A stretch of 37,148 nt of DNA, taken from NCBI GenBank assembly GCA_902622575.1, contig CACNQJ010000011.1, positions 1 to 37,148 on the forward strand. The letters are read 5' to 3'. Below are positions 25,896 to 32,943 of the stretch, in pieces (position 1 is the stretch's first letter; the number at the start of each line of letters is the position of its first letter). A model generated the notes under the pieces. The model saw nothing but the letters and a program-made list of their open reading frames with translations. It ran no database searches and was not told the DNA's origin. The translations under genes were made by a program, and so were the position numbers. The stretch comes from an uncultured Bacteroidota bacterium. GTDB taxonomy: Bacteria > Bacteroidota > Bacteroidia > Flavobacteriales > Flavobacteriaceae.

Positions 25896-27062
25896 CTATT
25901 TACCAGAAAATTTTATAACATCTTTTTCAGTAATAATTTCTGACTCAGATAAGATTATTAATCTTTCAACTACATTACGAAGTTCTCTGACATTTCCTGG
26001 CCATTTGAAAGACATAAGTTTTTTTATTGCTTTTTTATCTGCTGATATTCCAATTTTATCGTATTGACTTGATATTAGCTCGATAAAGTGATCTACCAAT
26101 TCAGGAATATCATCTTTTCTGTCATCAAGTTTAGGTACATTTAATTCAATTACTGATATTCTATGATATAAATCTTCTCTAAATTTATTAGTTGAGATTA
26201 AATCTTTAACATTTTTGTTAGTTGCAGCAATTACTCTTGTATCAACAAAAATATCCTTTTCACTACCAACTTTCTGAATCTTATTTTCTTGAATTGCTCT
26301 TAATACCTTAGACTGGGCAGATAAACTCATGTCACCTATTTCATCTAAAAAAAGAGTTCCATTATTTGCAGCTTCAAACTTACCTGTTCTGTCTTTATGA
26401 GCAGATGTGAATGAACCCTTTAAATGTCCAAAAAGTTCACTTTCGATAAGCTCTGATGGAATAGCAGCACAGTTAACTTCAACAAATGGACCATCATTTC
26501 TTAGGCTATTTAAATGTATTTGTCTGGCTACCAACTCCTTGCCTGCTCCATTTGGGCCAAGGATTAAAACCTTGGCATTAGTTGGTGAAATCTTTGCCAG
26601 TAAATCTTTTAGTTCTGTAATTTTCTTTGCATTCCCAACAATATCATACCTGCCCTTTTTGATTGTCTTTTTAGTCTTATTATTTTTATTAACTTTTTTT
26701 GACTTCAAAGCACCTCTTACAGAAACCAGTAAATTGTTTAAATCTGGTGGCTTCTCAATGTAATCAAAAGCTCCAATTCTCATAGCTTGGACTGCAGTTT
26801 TCAAATCTCCGTGACCTGAAATCATTATTACATTGGTATCCTCACTAAATTTCTTAATAAAATTTAAAACCTCTATTCCATCTTTTTTTGGCATTTTAAT
26901 ATCACAAATAACAAGATTATAAGCAGATGCTTTAATTTTAGCAACGGCATCTACACCGTCAACTGCCTCATCAATTATAGACTTAGGATTTTCTTCGGAA
27001 AGAACTTTTTTTAGGACTCTTCTTATTGCATCTTCATCCTCAACAATTAAAATTTTTGACAT
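25896..27062 (-). CDS. Sigma-54-type (NtrC-family) response regulator without DNA-binding domain
   Basis: The 388-residue protein has a receiver domain (1-120, phospho-acceptor Asp54 in VICDIKMP, Lys104 in EKPP) and an AAA+ domain (about 140-365). The Walker A is GPNGAGKE (169-176), Walker B is GTLFLDEIGD (235-244) and the arginine-finger region REDLYHRISV follows. The sigma-54 contact loop, normally GAFTGA, reads GSFTSA (216-221). The protein ends KFSGK soon after the NVRELRNVVERL segment, so the Fis-type helix-turn-helix present in NtrC (about 470 residues) is missing. I recall similar short regulators in other Flavobacteria. No histidine kinase is adjacent. It lies 23 bp after dnaJ and 3 bp before the M28 peptidase gene. 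Confidence 0.88.
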   Translation of the reverse strand: MSKILIVEDEDAIRRVLKKVLSEENPKSIIDEAVDGVDAVAKIKASAYNLVICDIKMPKKDGIEVLNFIKKFSEDTNVIMISGHGDLKTAVQAMRIGAFDYIEKPPDLNNLLVSVRGALKSKKVNKNNKTKKTIKKGRYDIVGNAKKITELKDLLAKISPTNAKVLILGPNGAGKELVARQIHLNSLRNDGPFVEVNCAAIPSELIESELFGHLKGSFTSAHKDRTGKFEAANNGTLFLDEIGDMSLSAQSKVLRAIQENKIQKVGSEKDIFVDTRVIAATNKNVKDLISTNKFREDLYHRISVIELNVPKLDDRKDDIPELVDHFIELISSQYDKIGISADKKAIKKLMSFKWPGNVRELRNVVERLIILSESEIITEKDVIKFSGK

Positions 27063-27085
27063 ATTGTAGAATTATTTGAGTAAAG

Positions 27086-28195
27086 TTAAGAAAACATATC
27101 TTTAACCTTCTCAAAAAATGATTTATCATTTTTGTCAGGGCTAGGAACAAAGTGTTCATTATCCCTCATTTGCTGAAAAAATTCTCTTTGTTCTTTATTC
27201 AATGTTTTAGGAGTCCATACGTTGACATGTACTAGTAAATCACCGGTTCCATATCCATTTATAGACTTCAATCCTTTACCCCTCAATCTTAATATTTTAC
27301 CAGATTGAATACCAGCTTCTAATTTTATACGAACCTTTCCTGTAACAGTATTAATTTCTTTAGAAATCCCTAGGACTGCTTCTGAGATACTAATGTATAA
27401 GTCATAATGTAAATTATTACCCTCTCTTTTTAAATTTTCATCAGGAAGTTCATTTATTAAGACCAATAAGTCACCAGCAATTCCATCAGAAATTGGATCA
27501 TTTCCTTTTCCTGAAACTCGCAATTGCATACCGTCCTCTACTCCAGGGGGAATTTTAACATCAACAGTTTCCTCATTCAAAATTTGACCATTTGCATCGG
27601 AACCAGGAGCTTTTCTTGTTACAGTCTTTCCTGAACCTGAGCAAGTCTTACACGTTGATGTTGACTGCATTCTGCCTAAAATTGTGTTTGTAATTTGGGT
27701 AACCTGACCTGAACCTTGACAATAACTACACGTTGAAAATTCAGTTCCCGGTGCTTGAATCTTTCTTTTAACTTTAATTTTCTTGTTAACACCATTTGCA
27801 ATTTCAGCTATTGTTAATGAAACTTTTATTCTAAGATTGGTTCCTTTGGAATGCCTTTGGTTTGAACCACCAAAACCTCCAAAACCTCCACCAAAAGCAC
27901 TACCAAAAATATCTCCAAATTGGCTAAAGATATCATCCATATTCATACCGCCGGATCCGAAACCACCAGCACCCTCAAATGCTGCATGGCCAAACTGATC
28001 ATATTTAGCTCTCTTGTCAGAGTTTCCTAAAACCTCATATGCTTCAGCAGCTTGTTTAAACTTGGCTTCAGCTTCCTTATCACCAGGATTTTTATCCGGG
28101 TGGTACTTAATAGCTGATTTTCTGTAAGCTTTTTTTATTTCACTTTCAGACGCACCTTTATCAACACCCAATATTTTGTAAAAATCTTCTTTCAT
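27086..28195 (-). CDS. dnaJ: Chaperone DnaJ (Bacteroidetes two-zinc-motif form)
   Basis: The 369-residue Hsp40 stimulates DnaK ATPase and delivers substrates. The J domain (1-68) holds the HPD tripeptide at 32-34, followed by a G/F-rich linker (about 75-112). The zinc region shows only two CxxCxGxG motifs (156-163 and 182-189) instead of four. Then two C-terminal substrate-binding domains run to the end. The two-motif zinc region fits my memory of flavobacterial DnaJ, so it is probably normal for the group. It follows grpE by 5 bp, forming a heat-shock operon; dnaK is not present. It precedes the response regulator gene. Confidence 0.95.
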   Translation of the reverse strand: MKEDFYKILGVDKGASESEIKKAYRKSAIKYHPDKNPGDKEAEAKFKQAAEAYEVLGNSDKRAKYDQFGHAAFEGAGGFGSGGMNMDDIFSQFGDIFGSAFGGGFGGFGGSNQRHSKGTNLRIKVSLTIAEIANGVNKKIKVKRKIQAPGTEFSTCSYCQGSGQVTQITNTILGRMQSTSTCKTCSGSGKTVTRKAPGSDANGQILNEETVDVKIPPGVEDGMQLRVSGKGNDPISDGIAGDLLVLINELPDENLKREGNNLHYDLYISISEAVLGISKEINTVTGKVRIKLEAGIQSGKILRLRGKGLKSINGYGTGDLLVHVNVWTPKTLNKEQREFFQQMRDNEHFVPSPDKNDKSFFEKVKDMFS

Positions 28196-28200
28196 TAAAA

Positions 28201-28701
28201 CTAATTAGCAACAACTACTTTTGGATACCTTATTATCTTTTCTCCTAAGGAATAGCCAGTTTCAATCACATCAACAATTTTACCAACCATTTTTTTATCA
28301 GTTGCTTTAATTTGTGTGATGGCCTCATGTTTTTCTGAATCAAAAACATCTCCATTTTTAACATCAATAACGCTCAACCCGTTTGATTTTAAAATATCAT
28401 GGAATTTATTATAAATCAGCTCAAAACCTTGAATAAGATCATCATTTTTTGATTTTTTAAATTCATTTAATGCTCGATCCATGTCATCAGTTATTGGTAA
28501 TAAAGCGGTCATTAATTCACTTGAGGCAGTTTTAAATAAATCAAGTCTTTCCTTCGCGGTTCTTTTTCTAAAATTCTCAAATTCAGCAAAAAGTCTTAAA
28601 AACTTGTCTTTTTCGTCTTTTAGTTCATCATTTAGTGATTGGACCTGATCTTTAAGCGTTGGAGCTTTAGACTTTTTCGATTTCTTATTTTTAATTGCCA
28701 T
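28201..28701 (-). CDS. grpE: Nucleotide exchange factor GrpE
   Basis: The 166-residue protein releases ADP from DnaK. It has a lysine-rich, disordered N-terminus, a long coiled coil (about 20-75, with [13 protein letters not shown], the GrpE hallmark) and the C-terminal beta domain with HEAITQ and [19 protein letters not shown]. It lies 5 bp before dnaJ and heads a run of five same-strand genes. A TAAATTTG -7 element with a correctly spaced TTG lies just upstream, overlapped on its upstream side by a short palindrome. Confidence 0.94.
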   Translation of the reverse strand: MAIKNKKSKKSKAPTLKDQVQSLNDELKDEKDKFLRLFAEFENFRKRTAKERLDLFKTASSELMTALLPITDDMDRALNEFKKSKNDDLIQGFELIYNKFHDILKSNGLSVIDVKNGDVFDSEKHEAITQIKATDKKMVGKIVDVIETGYSLGEKIIRYPKVVVAN

Positions 28702-28717
28702 AACTCTTTTTATTGGA

Positions 28718-28749
28718 CAAATTTACTGCCAACATTTGAATTTTGACAA
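28718..28749 (-). promoter_or_regulatory. Bacteroidetes-type promoter of the grpE-dnaJ operon
   Basis: On the minus strand a TTG (28749-28747, within TTTTG) is followed after 21 nt by TAAATTTG at 28725-28718, a full TAnnTTTG. Transcription would start near 28713, about 12 nt before the grpE ATG. Confidence 0.6.
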
Positions 28750-28756
28750 AATGTCA
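28744..28756. promoter_or_regulatory. Palindrome over the grpE -33 region, possible operator
   Basis: TGACA at 28744-28748 and TGTCA at 28752-28756 form a perfect inverted repeat with a 3-bp centre. It covers the -33 element of the grpE promoter and lies between the epimerase stop and the promoter, a position where a repressor would block RNA polymerase. No known binding consensus is assigned; it is not the CIRCE sequence. Confidence 0.35.
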
Positions 28757-28761
28757 TCATA

Positions 28762-29667
28762 TTATTTTATCTGTGATATCGATGAATAAAGAAATCTATA
28801 TCCATTTTTCATTATTTTCTTTGATGAAACTTTTTTATTTGATGCTATGATATCATGATAAAAATCAAGCATACCTAATATTGAAAGTGGTGTTGTGAAT
28901 AAAAACTTTGGCAGATTGAGAGAGATTACAGGCCTCTTGTAATTTGAAGAAATAAATTTTTGAAGCTCATTGAAAGTTAATGGATTGGGAGTAACAGCAT
29001 TTATAATACCGTTAATTTTATTTTTTTGAACAAAGAAAAAGATTTTGACTAAATCTTCAATATGAATCCAAGATTGCCACTGTTCACCATTTTCAATAAT
29101 AGAGCTAATTCTTAAGCTGTTGAGTTGTAAAAGCTTCTTTAATATACCTCCCCGTTCGGAAAGGACAAGTCCAATTCTTATTAATGAAATGTCAATATTG
29201 ATATTTTCGAAACTTTTTGCTTTTAATTCCCAATCAAATACAATCTTTCCTAAAAAAGTATTTGAAATATTATCTGAGTTCTCATCGTAAATTTTAGATT
29301 TATGATTTGGATAAATGCCTATTGCAGATGCAGAAATAATACGTTTTACTTGATGCTTATTGTTAATTAGAAGATTATAAATTGTATCTAGAGAACTTAT
29401 CCTTGAGTTTAGAATTTTTTTCTTATTTGATTTTGTCCATAATGAAAATACGGAGCTTCCAGCTAAATTTATAATTATGTCAACATTCTTTATACAATTT
29501 TTATCAATTACGTTTATTTCGGGATTCCAAGTAAAATAATTTTGATTAGGATTCGCTGATTTTCTAAATTTTCTGGAGAGTATATTTACACTATGTCCAT
29601 TTTCAATTAATGACCTAGATAATCTAGTTCCTATTAGTCCAGTCCCACCTGTTATTAGAAATTTCAA
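28762..29667 (-). CDS. SDR-family NAD(P)-dependent epimerase (TIGR01777 / YfcH type)
   Basis: The 301-residue protein begins MKFLITGGTGLIGTRLSRSL, the Rossmann nucleotide-binding loop (GGTGLIG at 7-13), and continues with INLAGSSVF and ISASAIGIYPNH (active-site region with a Ser and a Tyr). Around 200-300 is the DUF1731-like C-terminal part (INAVTPNPLTFNEL). This matches the extended-SDR TIGR01777 group whose substrate is unknown; several act near cell division or lipid metabolism in other bacteria, which does not transfer here. The start is a TTG at 29667 (no ATG in frame nearby), 25 bp below a TAACTTTG -7 element. It is divergent from ilvE and 60 bp upstream of grpE on the same strand. Confidence 0.88.
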   Translation of the reverse strand: MKFLITGGTGLIGTRLSRSLIENGHSVNILSRKFRKSANPNQNYFTWNPEINVIDKNCIKNVDIIINLAGSSVFSLWTKSNKKKILNSRISSLDTIYNLLINNKHQVKRIISASAIGIYPNHKSKIYDENSDNISNTFLGKIVFDWELKAKSFENINIDISLIRIGLVLSERGGILKKLLQLNSLRISSIIENGEQWQSWIHIEDLVKIFFFVQKNKINGIINAVTPNPLTFNELQKFISSNYKRPVISLNLPKFLFTTPLSILGMLDFYHDIIASNKKVSSKKIMKNGYRFLYSSISQIK

Positions 29668-29692
29668 TTTTGTTTCTTTTTATCTACAACCT

Positions 29693-29700
29693 CAAAGTTA
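29693..29700 (-). promoter_or_regulatory. -7 element of the SDR epimerase gene
   Basis: On the minus strand this reads TAACTTTG (TAnnTTTG). Transcription would begin near 29688, about 21 nt before the TTG start. No -33 TTG was found at the expected position. Confidence 0.5.
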
Positions 29701-29731
29701 ATTTGTAATTTTACATTTATAAAATATTAGC

Positions 29732-30781
29732 ATGGAAATCGTATTAACAAAAAACTCAAAAATAAAAAATGTAGATTTTGAAAATCTTGAGTTTGGAAAA
29801 ATTTTTACAGACCATTTGTTTGTATGTAAATACTCCAACAACAACTGGGGAACTGGAAAAATAATGCCTTATGATAATTTTTTAATAAGTCCATCTGCGA
29901 GGGTTTTCCATTACGGACAAGCAATTTTTGAAGGAATGAAATGTTACAGAAGTGATAATGATTCTTTGATATTATTTAGACCTGATGAGAACTTTAAAAG
30001 ATTTAATAAATCATCAACGAGAATGGCAATTCCAGAAATACCAAAAAATATATTTTTTGATGGTTTAACTGAATTGTTAAAAATTGATAAGGATTGGGTA
30101 AAAAAAGGTGATGGGAATGCTTTGTATTTAAGGCCTTTTGTGTTTGCATCTGAGCCCTCTATAAATGCGAGTGAAGCGATTGAATACACCTTTATGATTA
30201 TTTGTTGTCCTGCAAAATCATATTACGGCAATCAAAAAATTAAAGTAAAAATTGAAGAAAAATATAGCAGAGCTGCAAAAGGTGGTGTTGGTTATGCTAA
30301 GGCTGCTGGCAATTATGCTGCACAATTTTACCCAACGTCTATTGCAAAAGAGGAAGGATATCAGCAAATCATATGGACAGATTCAAATAACCATAAATCC
30401 ATTGAGGAAGCTGGTACTATGAATTTATTTTTTAGGATTGGAGACAAATTAATTACATCCCCCACAAGTGATAGTATTTTGGACGGTATAACGAGAAAAA
30501 GTATTATAAAACTAGCTAAAGACTCAAAAATTCATGTTGAGGAAAGAATTATAACTGTTGATGAATTAATGAATGCTCAAAATAAAGGGGAATTGATGGA
30601 GATTTTTGGAACTGGCACTGCAGTTGTGATTTTACCAATAAAAACATTCGGTTACCAAAAAAATGATTTCAATTTACCTGATTTAAAAAACCCATGGTCA
30701 TTGATGCTAAAGAAAAAGCTAAATGATATTCAATATGACAGGTCAGCTGAATATGAAAATTGGAAACTAAAAATTAGTTAA
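29732..30781 (+). CDS. ilvE: Branched-chain amino acid aminotransferase
   Basis: The 349-residue PLP enzyme (fold type IV, the longer IlvE II type) transfers amino groups to make Val, Ile and Leu or degrade them. Seen: YGQAIFEGMKCYR (61-73), the substrate and cofactor pocket; RFNKSSTRMAIP (90-101); the PLP lysine Lys190 in GGVGYAKAAGNYAA; IEEAGTMNLFF (225-234); and MEIFGTGTAVVI near the C-terminus. Cytoplasmic. It stands alone, divergent from the epimerase; a TACATTTA (TAnnTTTA) at 29712-29719 could serve as its -7 element, giving a leader of ~8 nt. The last 8 bp overlap the end of the convergent pyrophosphohydrolase gene. Confidence 0.95.
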   Translation: MEIVLTKNSKIKNVDFENLEFGKIFTDHLFVCKYSNNNWGTGKIMPYDNFLISPSARVFHYGQAIFEGMKCYRSDNDSLILFRPDENFKRFNKSSTRMAIPEIPKNIFFDGLTELLKIDKDWVKKGDGNALYLRPFVFASEPSINASEAIEYTFMIICCPAKSYYGNQKIKVKIEEKYSRAAKGGVGYAKAAGNYAAQFYPTSIAKEEGYQQIIWTDSNNHKSIEEAGTMNLFFRIGDKLITSPTSDSILDGITRKSIIKLAKDSKIHVEERIITVDELMNAQNKGELMEIFGTGTAVVILPIKTFGYQKNDFNLPDLKNPWSLMLKKKLNDIQYDRSAEYENWKLKIS

Positions 30782-31157
30782 AGAATTTTCTAAAATTAGG
30801 TTTAAAGTAGTTTGGCCCCTTCAAAACCTTACCATCTTCCCTAAAAATTGGATTACCATCGTCGCCAAGTTTACTCATATTACTTTTTTGAATTTCATCA
30901 AAAATAGGCTCTATTATATCTTGCATGCCATGTTCTAAAATTGTTCCACATAAAATGTATAACATATCTCCAAGCGCATCAGCCACCTCTATCATATCGT
31001 TATTATTTGCAGCAACTAAATATTCCTCATTTTCCTCACTCATTAATTTAAATCTGAGTTTATTCTTTTCAGATCCTAGGTTTGCCGTTGGCTCATTTTT
31101 GTAGCCAATTTTATAAGTATCATGAAATTGTTTTACAGAATCTATTTGTTTTTTCAT
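30774..31157 (-). CDS. MazG-like / PRA-PH-family nucleotide pyrophosphohydrolase
   Basis: The 127-residue protein has the all-alpha NTP pyrophosphatase helices: LMSEENEEYLVAANNND with the E-E-x2-E metal motif (about 39-45) and EVADALGDMLYIL with the E-x3-D motif (about 57-65). The C-terminal part (about 85-127) with KLGDDGNPIFREDGKVLKGPNYF extends beyond the core, as in the PRA-PH/HAD-like 'phosphoribosyl-ATP pyrophosphohydrolase' group. Such enzymes hydrolyse NTPs or dNTPs to monophosphates, and may clean nucleotide pools. It is unlikely to be HisE. Start at an ATG; a TATTTTTA on the minus strand (31185-31192) could be a weak -7 element. It is divergent from the small membrane gene and convergent with ilvE (8-bp overlap). 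Confidence 0.82.
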   Translation of the reverse strand: MKKQIDSVKQFHDTYKIGYKNEPTANLGSEKNKLRFKLMSEENEEYLVAANNNDMIEVADALGDMLYILCGTILEHGMQDIIEPIFDEIQKSNMSKLGDDGNPIFREDGKVLKGPNYFKPNFRKFFN

Positions 31158-31195
31158 AAGGATTATTTATTTGAATTATATTTATAAAAATAAAT

Positions 31196-31384
31196 ATGTT
31201 TAGTAAAGGACAACTTATTTTTGCAATTTTTTTTGTTATCACTTTTACAATTATCATTGTAATTAGCTACAGAAAAGATCTTAAGTTCCTAAAAAATACA
31301 TACAAGGGAATGAGATGGGTGCTTTTGGGTTTTATTATCTTTTTTGCATTATTGGTCATACTTAAAAAACTGGTAAATGCTTAA
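31196..31384 (+). CDS. Small two-helix membrane protein, unknown function
   Basis: The 62-residue product has two hydrophobic segments (about 7-24 and 40-58) separated by a basic loop (YRKDLKFLKNTYKGMR), so a hairpin in the inner membrane. I do not recognise a named family, though similar short proteins occur in Flavobacteria. It overlaps crcB by 8 nt, suggesting translational coupling. A TATATTTA (TAnnTTTA) at 31177-31184 could be its -7 element, with a leader of about 7 nt. Confidence 0.7.
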   Translation: MFSKGQLIFAIFFVITFTIIIVISYRKDLKFLKNTYKGMRWVLLGFIIFFALLVILKKLVNA

Positions 31385-31751
31385 GGAAATAGTTGCAGTT
31401 TTTATTGGTGGTGGCATTGGAAGTGTTCTTCGTTTTTTATTAAATAAAATAGAAATTGTTTCAGAAAACAACTACCCTTATTCCACATTTATTTCAAATG
31501 TAGTTGGATGTTTTATATTAGGGTTAGTTCTGGGATATTTTATTAAAAATGACTCCAACAATTCAATACTATTTGTTTTCTTGACAGTCGGTTTATGTGG
31601 TGGTTTCACAACATTCTCATCATTTTCTAATGAAAACTTACAACTTCTTCAAAGCGGTCATATTTTATCATTTTTGATTTACACTTTACTTAGCTTAATA
31701 TTAGGAATTATGTTCGTTTATTTTGGAACAATTTTTTATAAAAACTTGTAA
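31377..31751 (+). CDS. crcB: Fluoride ion channel CrcB/Fluc
   Basis: The 124-residue membrane protein has four helices and the Fluc hallmarks: GGGIGSVLRF (12-21), NVVGCFILGL (about 41-50) with the conserved Asn, and VGLCGGFTTFSSFSNE (about 71-86) with the pore phenylalanines and sodium-site region. It forms dual-topology dimers that export fluoride. No fluoride riboswitch is visible: only 38 bp separate the leading small gene from the divergent gene upstream, too short for one. Followed by a 190-bp AT-rich gap. Confidence 0.92.
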   Translation: MLKEIVAVFIGGGIGSVLRFLLNKIEIVSENNYPYSTFISNVVGCFILGLVLGYFIKNDSNNSILFVFLTVGLCGGFTTFSSFSNENLQLLQSGHILSFLIYTLLSLILGIMFVYFGTIFYKNL

Positions 31752-31941
31752 ATCAAGTAATTAAGTAGCATAATTTAAGGTATTAAAAAAAATTAAAGTT
31801 AATTTTTATCAAATCTTAATTTTTTTTATTAAAATTTTTTGATATTCATAAAAAGTCAATATTTCCATTTTATTTTCTTGAAAGTCAGATTTATTATAAC
31901 ATAAATTTAGGCCCATCAAATATTTACATAATTAATATATC
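31752..31941. other. Longest gene-free gap: AT-rich region between crcB and the ammonium module
   Basis: No open frame of note. An imperfect AT-rich inverted repeat occupies 31807-31844 (TATCAAATCTTAAT against a matching right arm ending TTTGATA), possibly a weak end-of-transcript hairpin for crcB. A TTG (31878-31880) lies 21 nt ahead of TAAATTTA (31902-31909), a plausible promoter for the downstream genes. The first 40 bp hold nothing I recognise. Confidence 0.5.
31878..31909 (+). promoter_or_regulatory. Candidate promoter of the porin-like/P-II/amt operon
   Basis: TTG at 31878-31880, 21-nt spacer, then TAAATTTA at 31902-31909, one base off TAnnTTTG. Transcription would begin near 31914, about 28 nt before the ATG. 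Confidence 0.4.
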
Positions 31942-32592
31942 ATGAAAAATTTAAAAACATTAATTCTATTAATGGGTTCTACTTTTTTGTTTTTTTCAAA
32001 CCAAAATGTACAATCCCAGGATTTTGGCGCTGATGTAGTGAGCTCCTATGTTTGGAGAGGCACCCAGTTTGGCGAAGGTCCACACATTCAACCATATATT
32101 TCTACTGGTAAAGGTAGATTTGAAGTTGGTTTATGGGGAAGTTTCCCTACAACTGCAGGTGGAGGCGGAAATGAATTAGATGCATATGTATCATATGATT
32201 TTGGTCCATTAGCCTTAACCGTAACTAATTATACTTTTCCTGATGGCGATGGCACTTACAGCTCAGGCGGTTTTTTTGATGGTGATTTAGAAATTTCTGC
32301 ATCAACAAAAATTGGCGGATTGTCTCTTATGGCTGGTTATTTCCCTGATCTTGAAACACTATATGTTGAAGCAGGTTTTGACATAGGAGATGTTGATTTT
32401 GCTATTGCATTTGGAAGCGATAGTGATGATGCTTTCTATGTTGGTGCAGGAGAAAGTGCTATATGTAATATATCGTTTGGATATAACAAGGAAATCAAGA
32501 TTAATGATGATTACTCTTTGCCTTTATTTTCATCTTTCATATTTAATCCAAAATCTGAGGCTGCGTTCATAGTCTTCGGTGCTAGTTTATAA
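31942..32592 (+). CDS. TorF-like outer-membrane beta-barrel protein beside P-II/Amt
   Basis: The 216-residue protein has a signal peptide (about 1-25, ending VQSQ) and then about a dozen short amphipathic strands rich in Gly, aromatic and acidic residues. SSYVWRGTQFGEG near the start of the mature chain resembles the TIGR02001 / TorF-like family found beside ammonium transport genes, and the C-terminus ends in a beta strand with FGASL. It probably forms an outer-membrane barrel. A role in ammonium or amine passage is inference from the neighbours: it lies 8 bp before the P-II gene and amt follows. Confidence 0.75.
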   Translation: MKNLKTLILLMGSTFLFFSNQNVQSQDFGADVVSSYVWRGTQFGEGPHIQPYISTGKGRFEVGLWGSFPTTAGGGGNELDAYVSYDFGPLALTVTNYTFPDGDGTYSSGGFFDGDLEISASTKIGGLSLMAGYFPDLETLYVEAGFDIGDVDFAIAFGSDSDDAFYVGAGESAICNISFGYNKEIKINDDYSLPLFSSFIFNPKSEAAFIVFGASL

Positions 32593-32600
32593 TAATTGTT

Positions 32601-32939
32601 ATGAAAAAGGTAGAAGCGATAATTAGAAAATCAAAATTCAGCGAAGTTGTAGATGCGCTACAAGCAGTTGAGGTCAATTTTTTCAGCTACTGGGATGTTA
32701 CCGGAGTTGGAAACCAAAAGATCGGTAAGGTTTACCGTGGAATAAGTTACAGCACTTCAGATATTCAGAGAAGGTACTTATCAATTGTAATATCTGACTC
32801 ATTTTTAGATGTAACTGTGAAAGCGATTTTAAAATCAGGATCCACTGACCAAGTTGGTGATGGGAAGATATTTGTTACTGATATTGAAGAAGCTTACAGG
32901 ATAAGAACAGGTGAAAAAGGAACTAAATCAATAAACTAA
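32601..32939 (+). CDS. glnK: P-II nitrogen regulatory protein
   Basis: The 112-residue trimeric signal protein senses ATP/ADP and 2-oxoglutarate and gates Amt. The T-loop GVGNQKIGKVYRGISYS carries Tyr50, the position uridylylated in E. coli. The B-loop STDQVGDGKIFV (81-92) binds nucleotide, with Asp where Gly is usual in TGxxGDGK. The C-loop YRIRTGEKG follows. No GlnD is in the window. It lies 4 bp before amt and 8 bp after the outer-membrane gene; pairing with amt identifies it as a GlnK-type member, though the T-loop is a lineage-specific variant. Confidence 0.93.
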   Translation: MKKVEAIIRKSKFSEVVDALQAVEVNFFSYWDVTGVGNQKIGKVYRGISYSTSDIQRRYLSIVISDSFLDVTVKAILKSGSTDQVGDGKIFVTDIEEAYRIRTGEKGTKSIN

Positions 32940-32943
32940 AATT

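Noticed and set aside
26407-26763. 118-residue open frame antisense to the response regulator
   Set aside because: It is the complementary frame of a well-supported gene and shows no family motif.
31807-31844. AT-rich inverted repeat as a terminator or regulatory RNA
   Set aside because: It has a mismatch, a bulge and only A-T-rich pairs, so it could be chance in this composition; kept only as a note in the gap entry.
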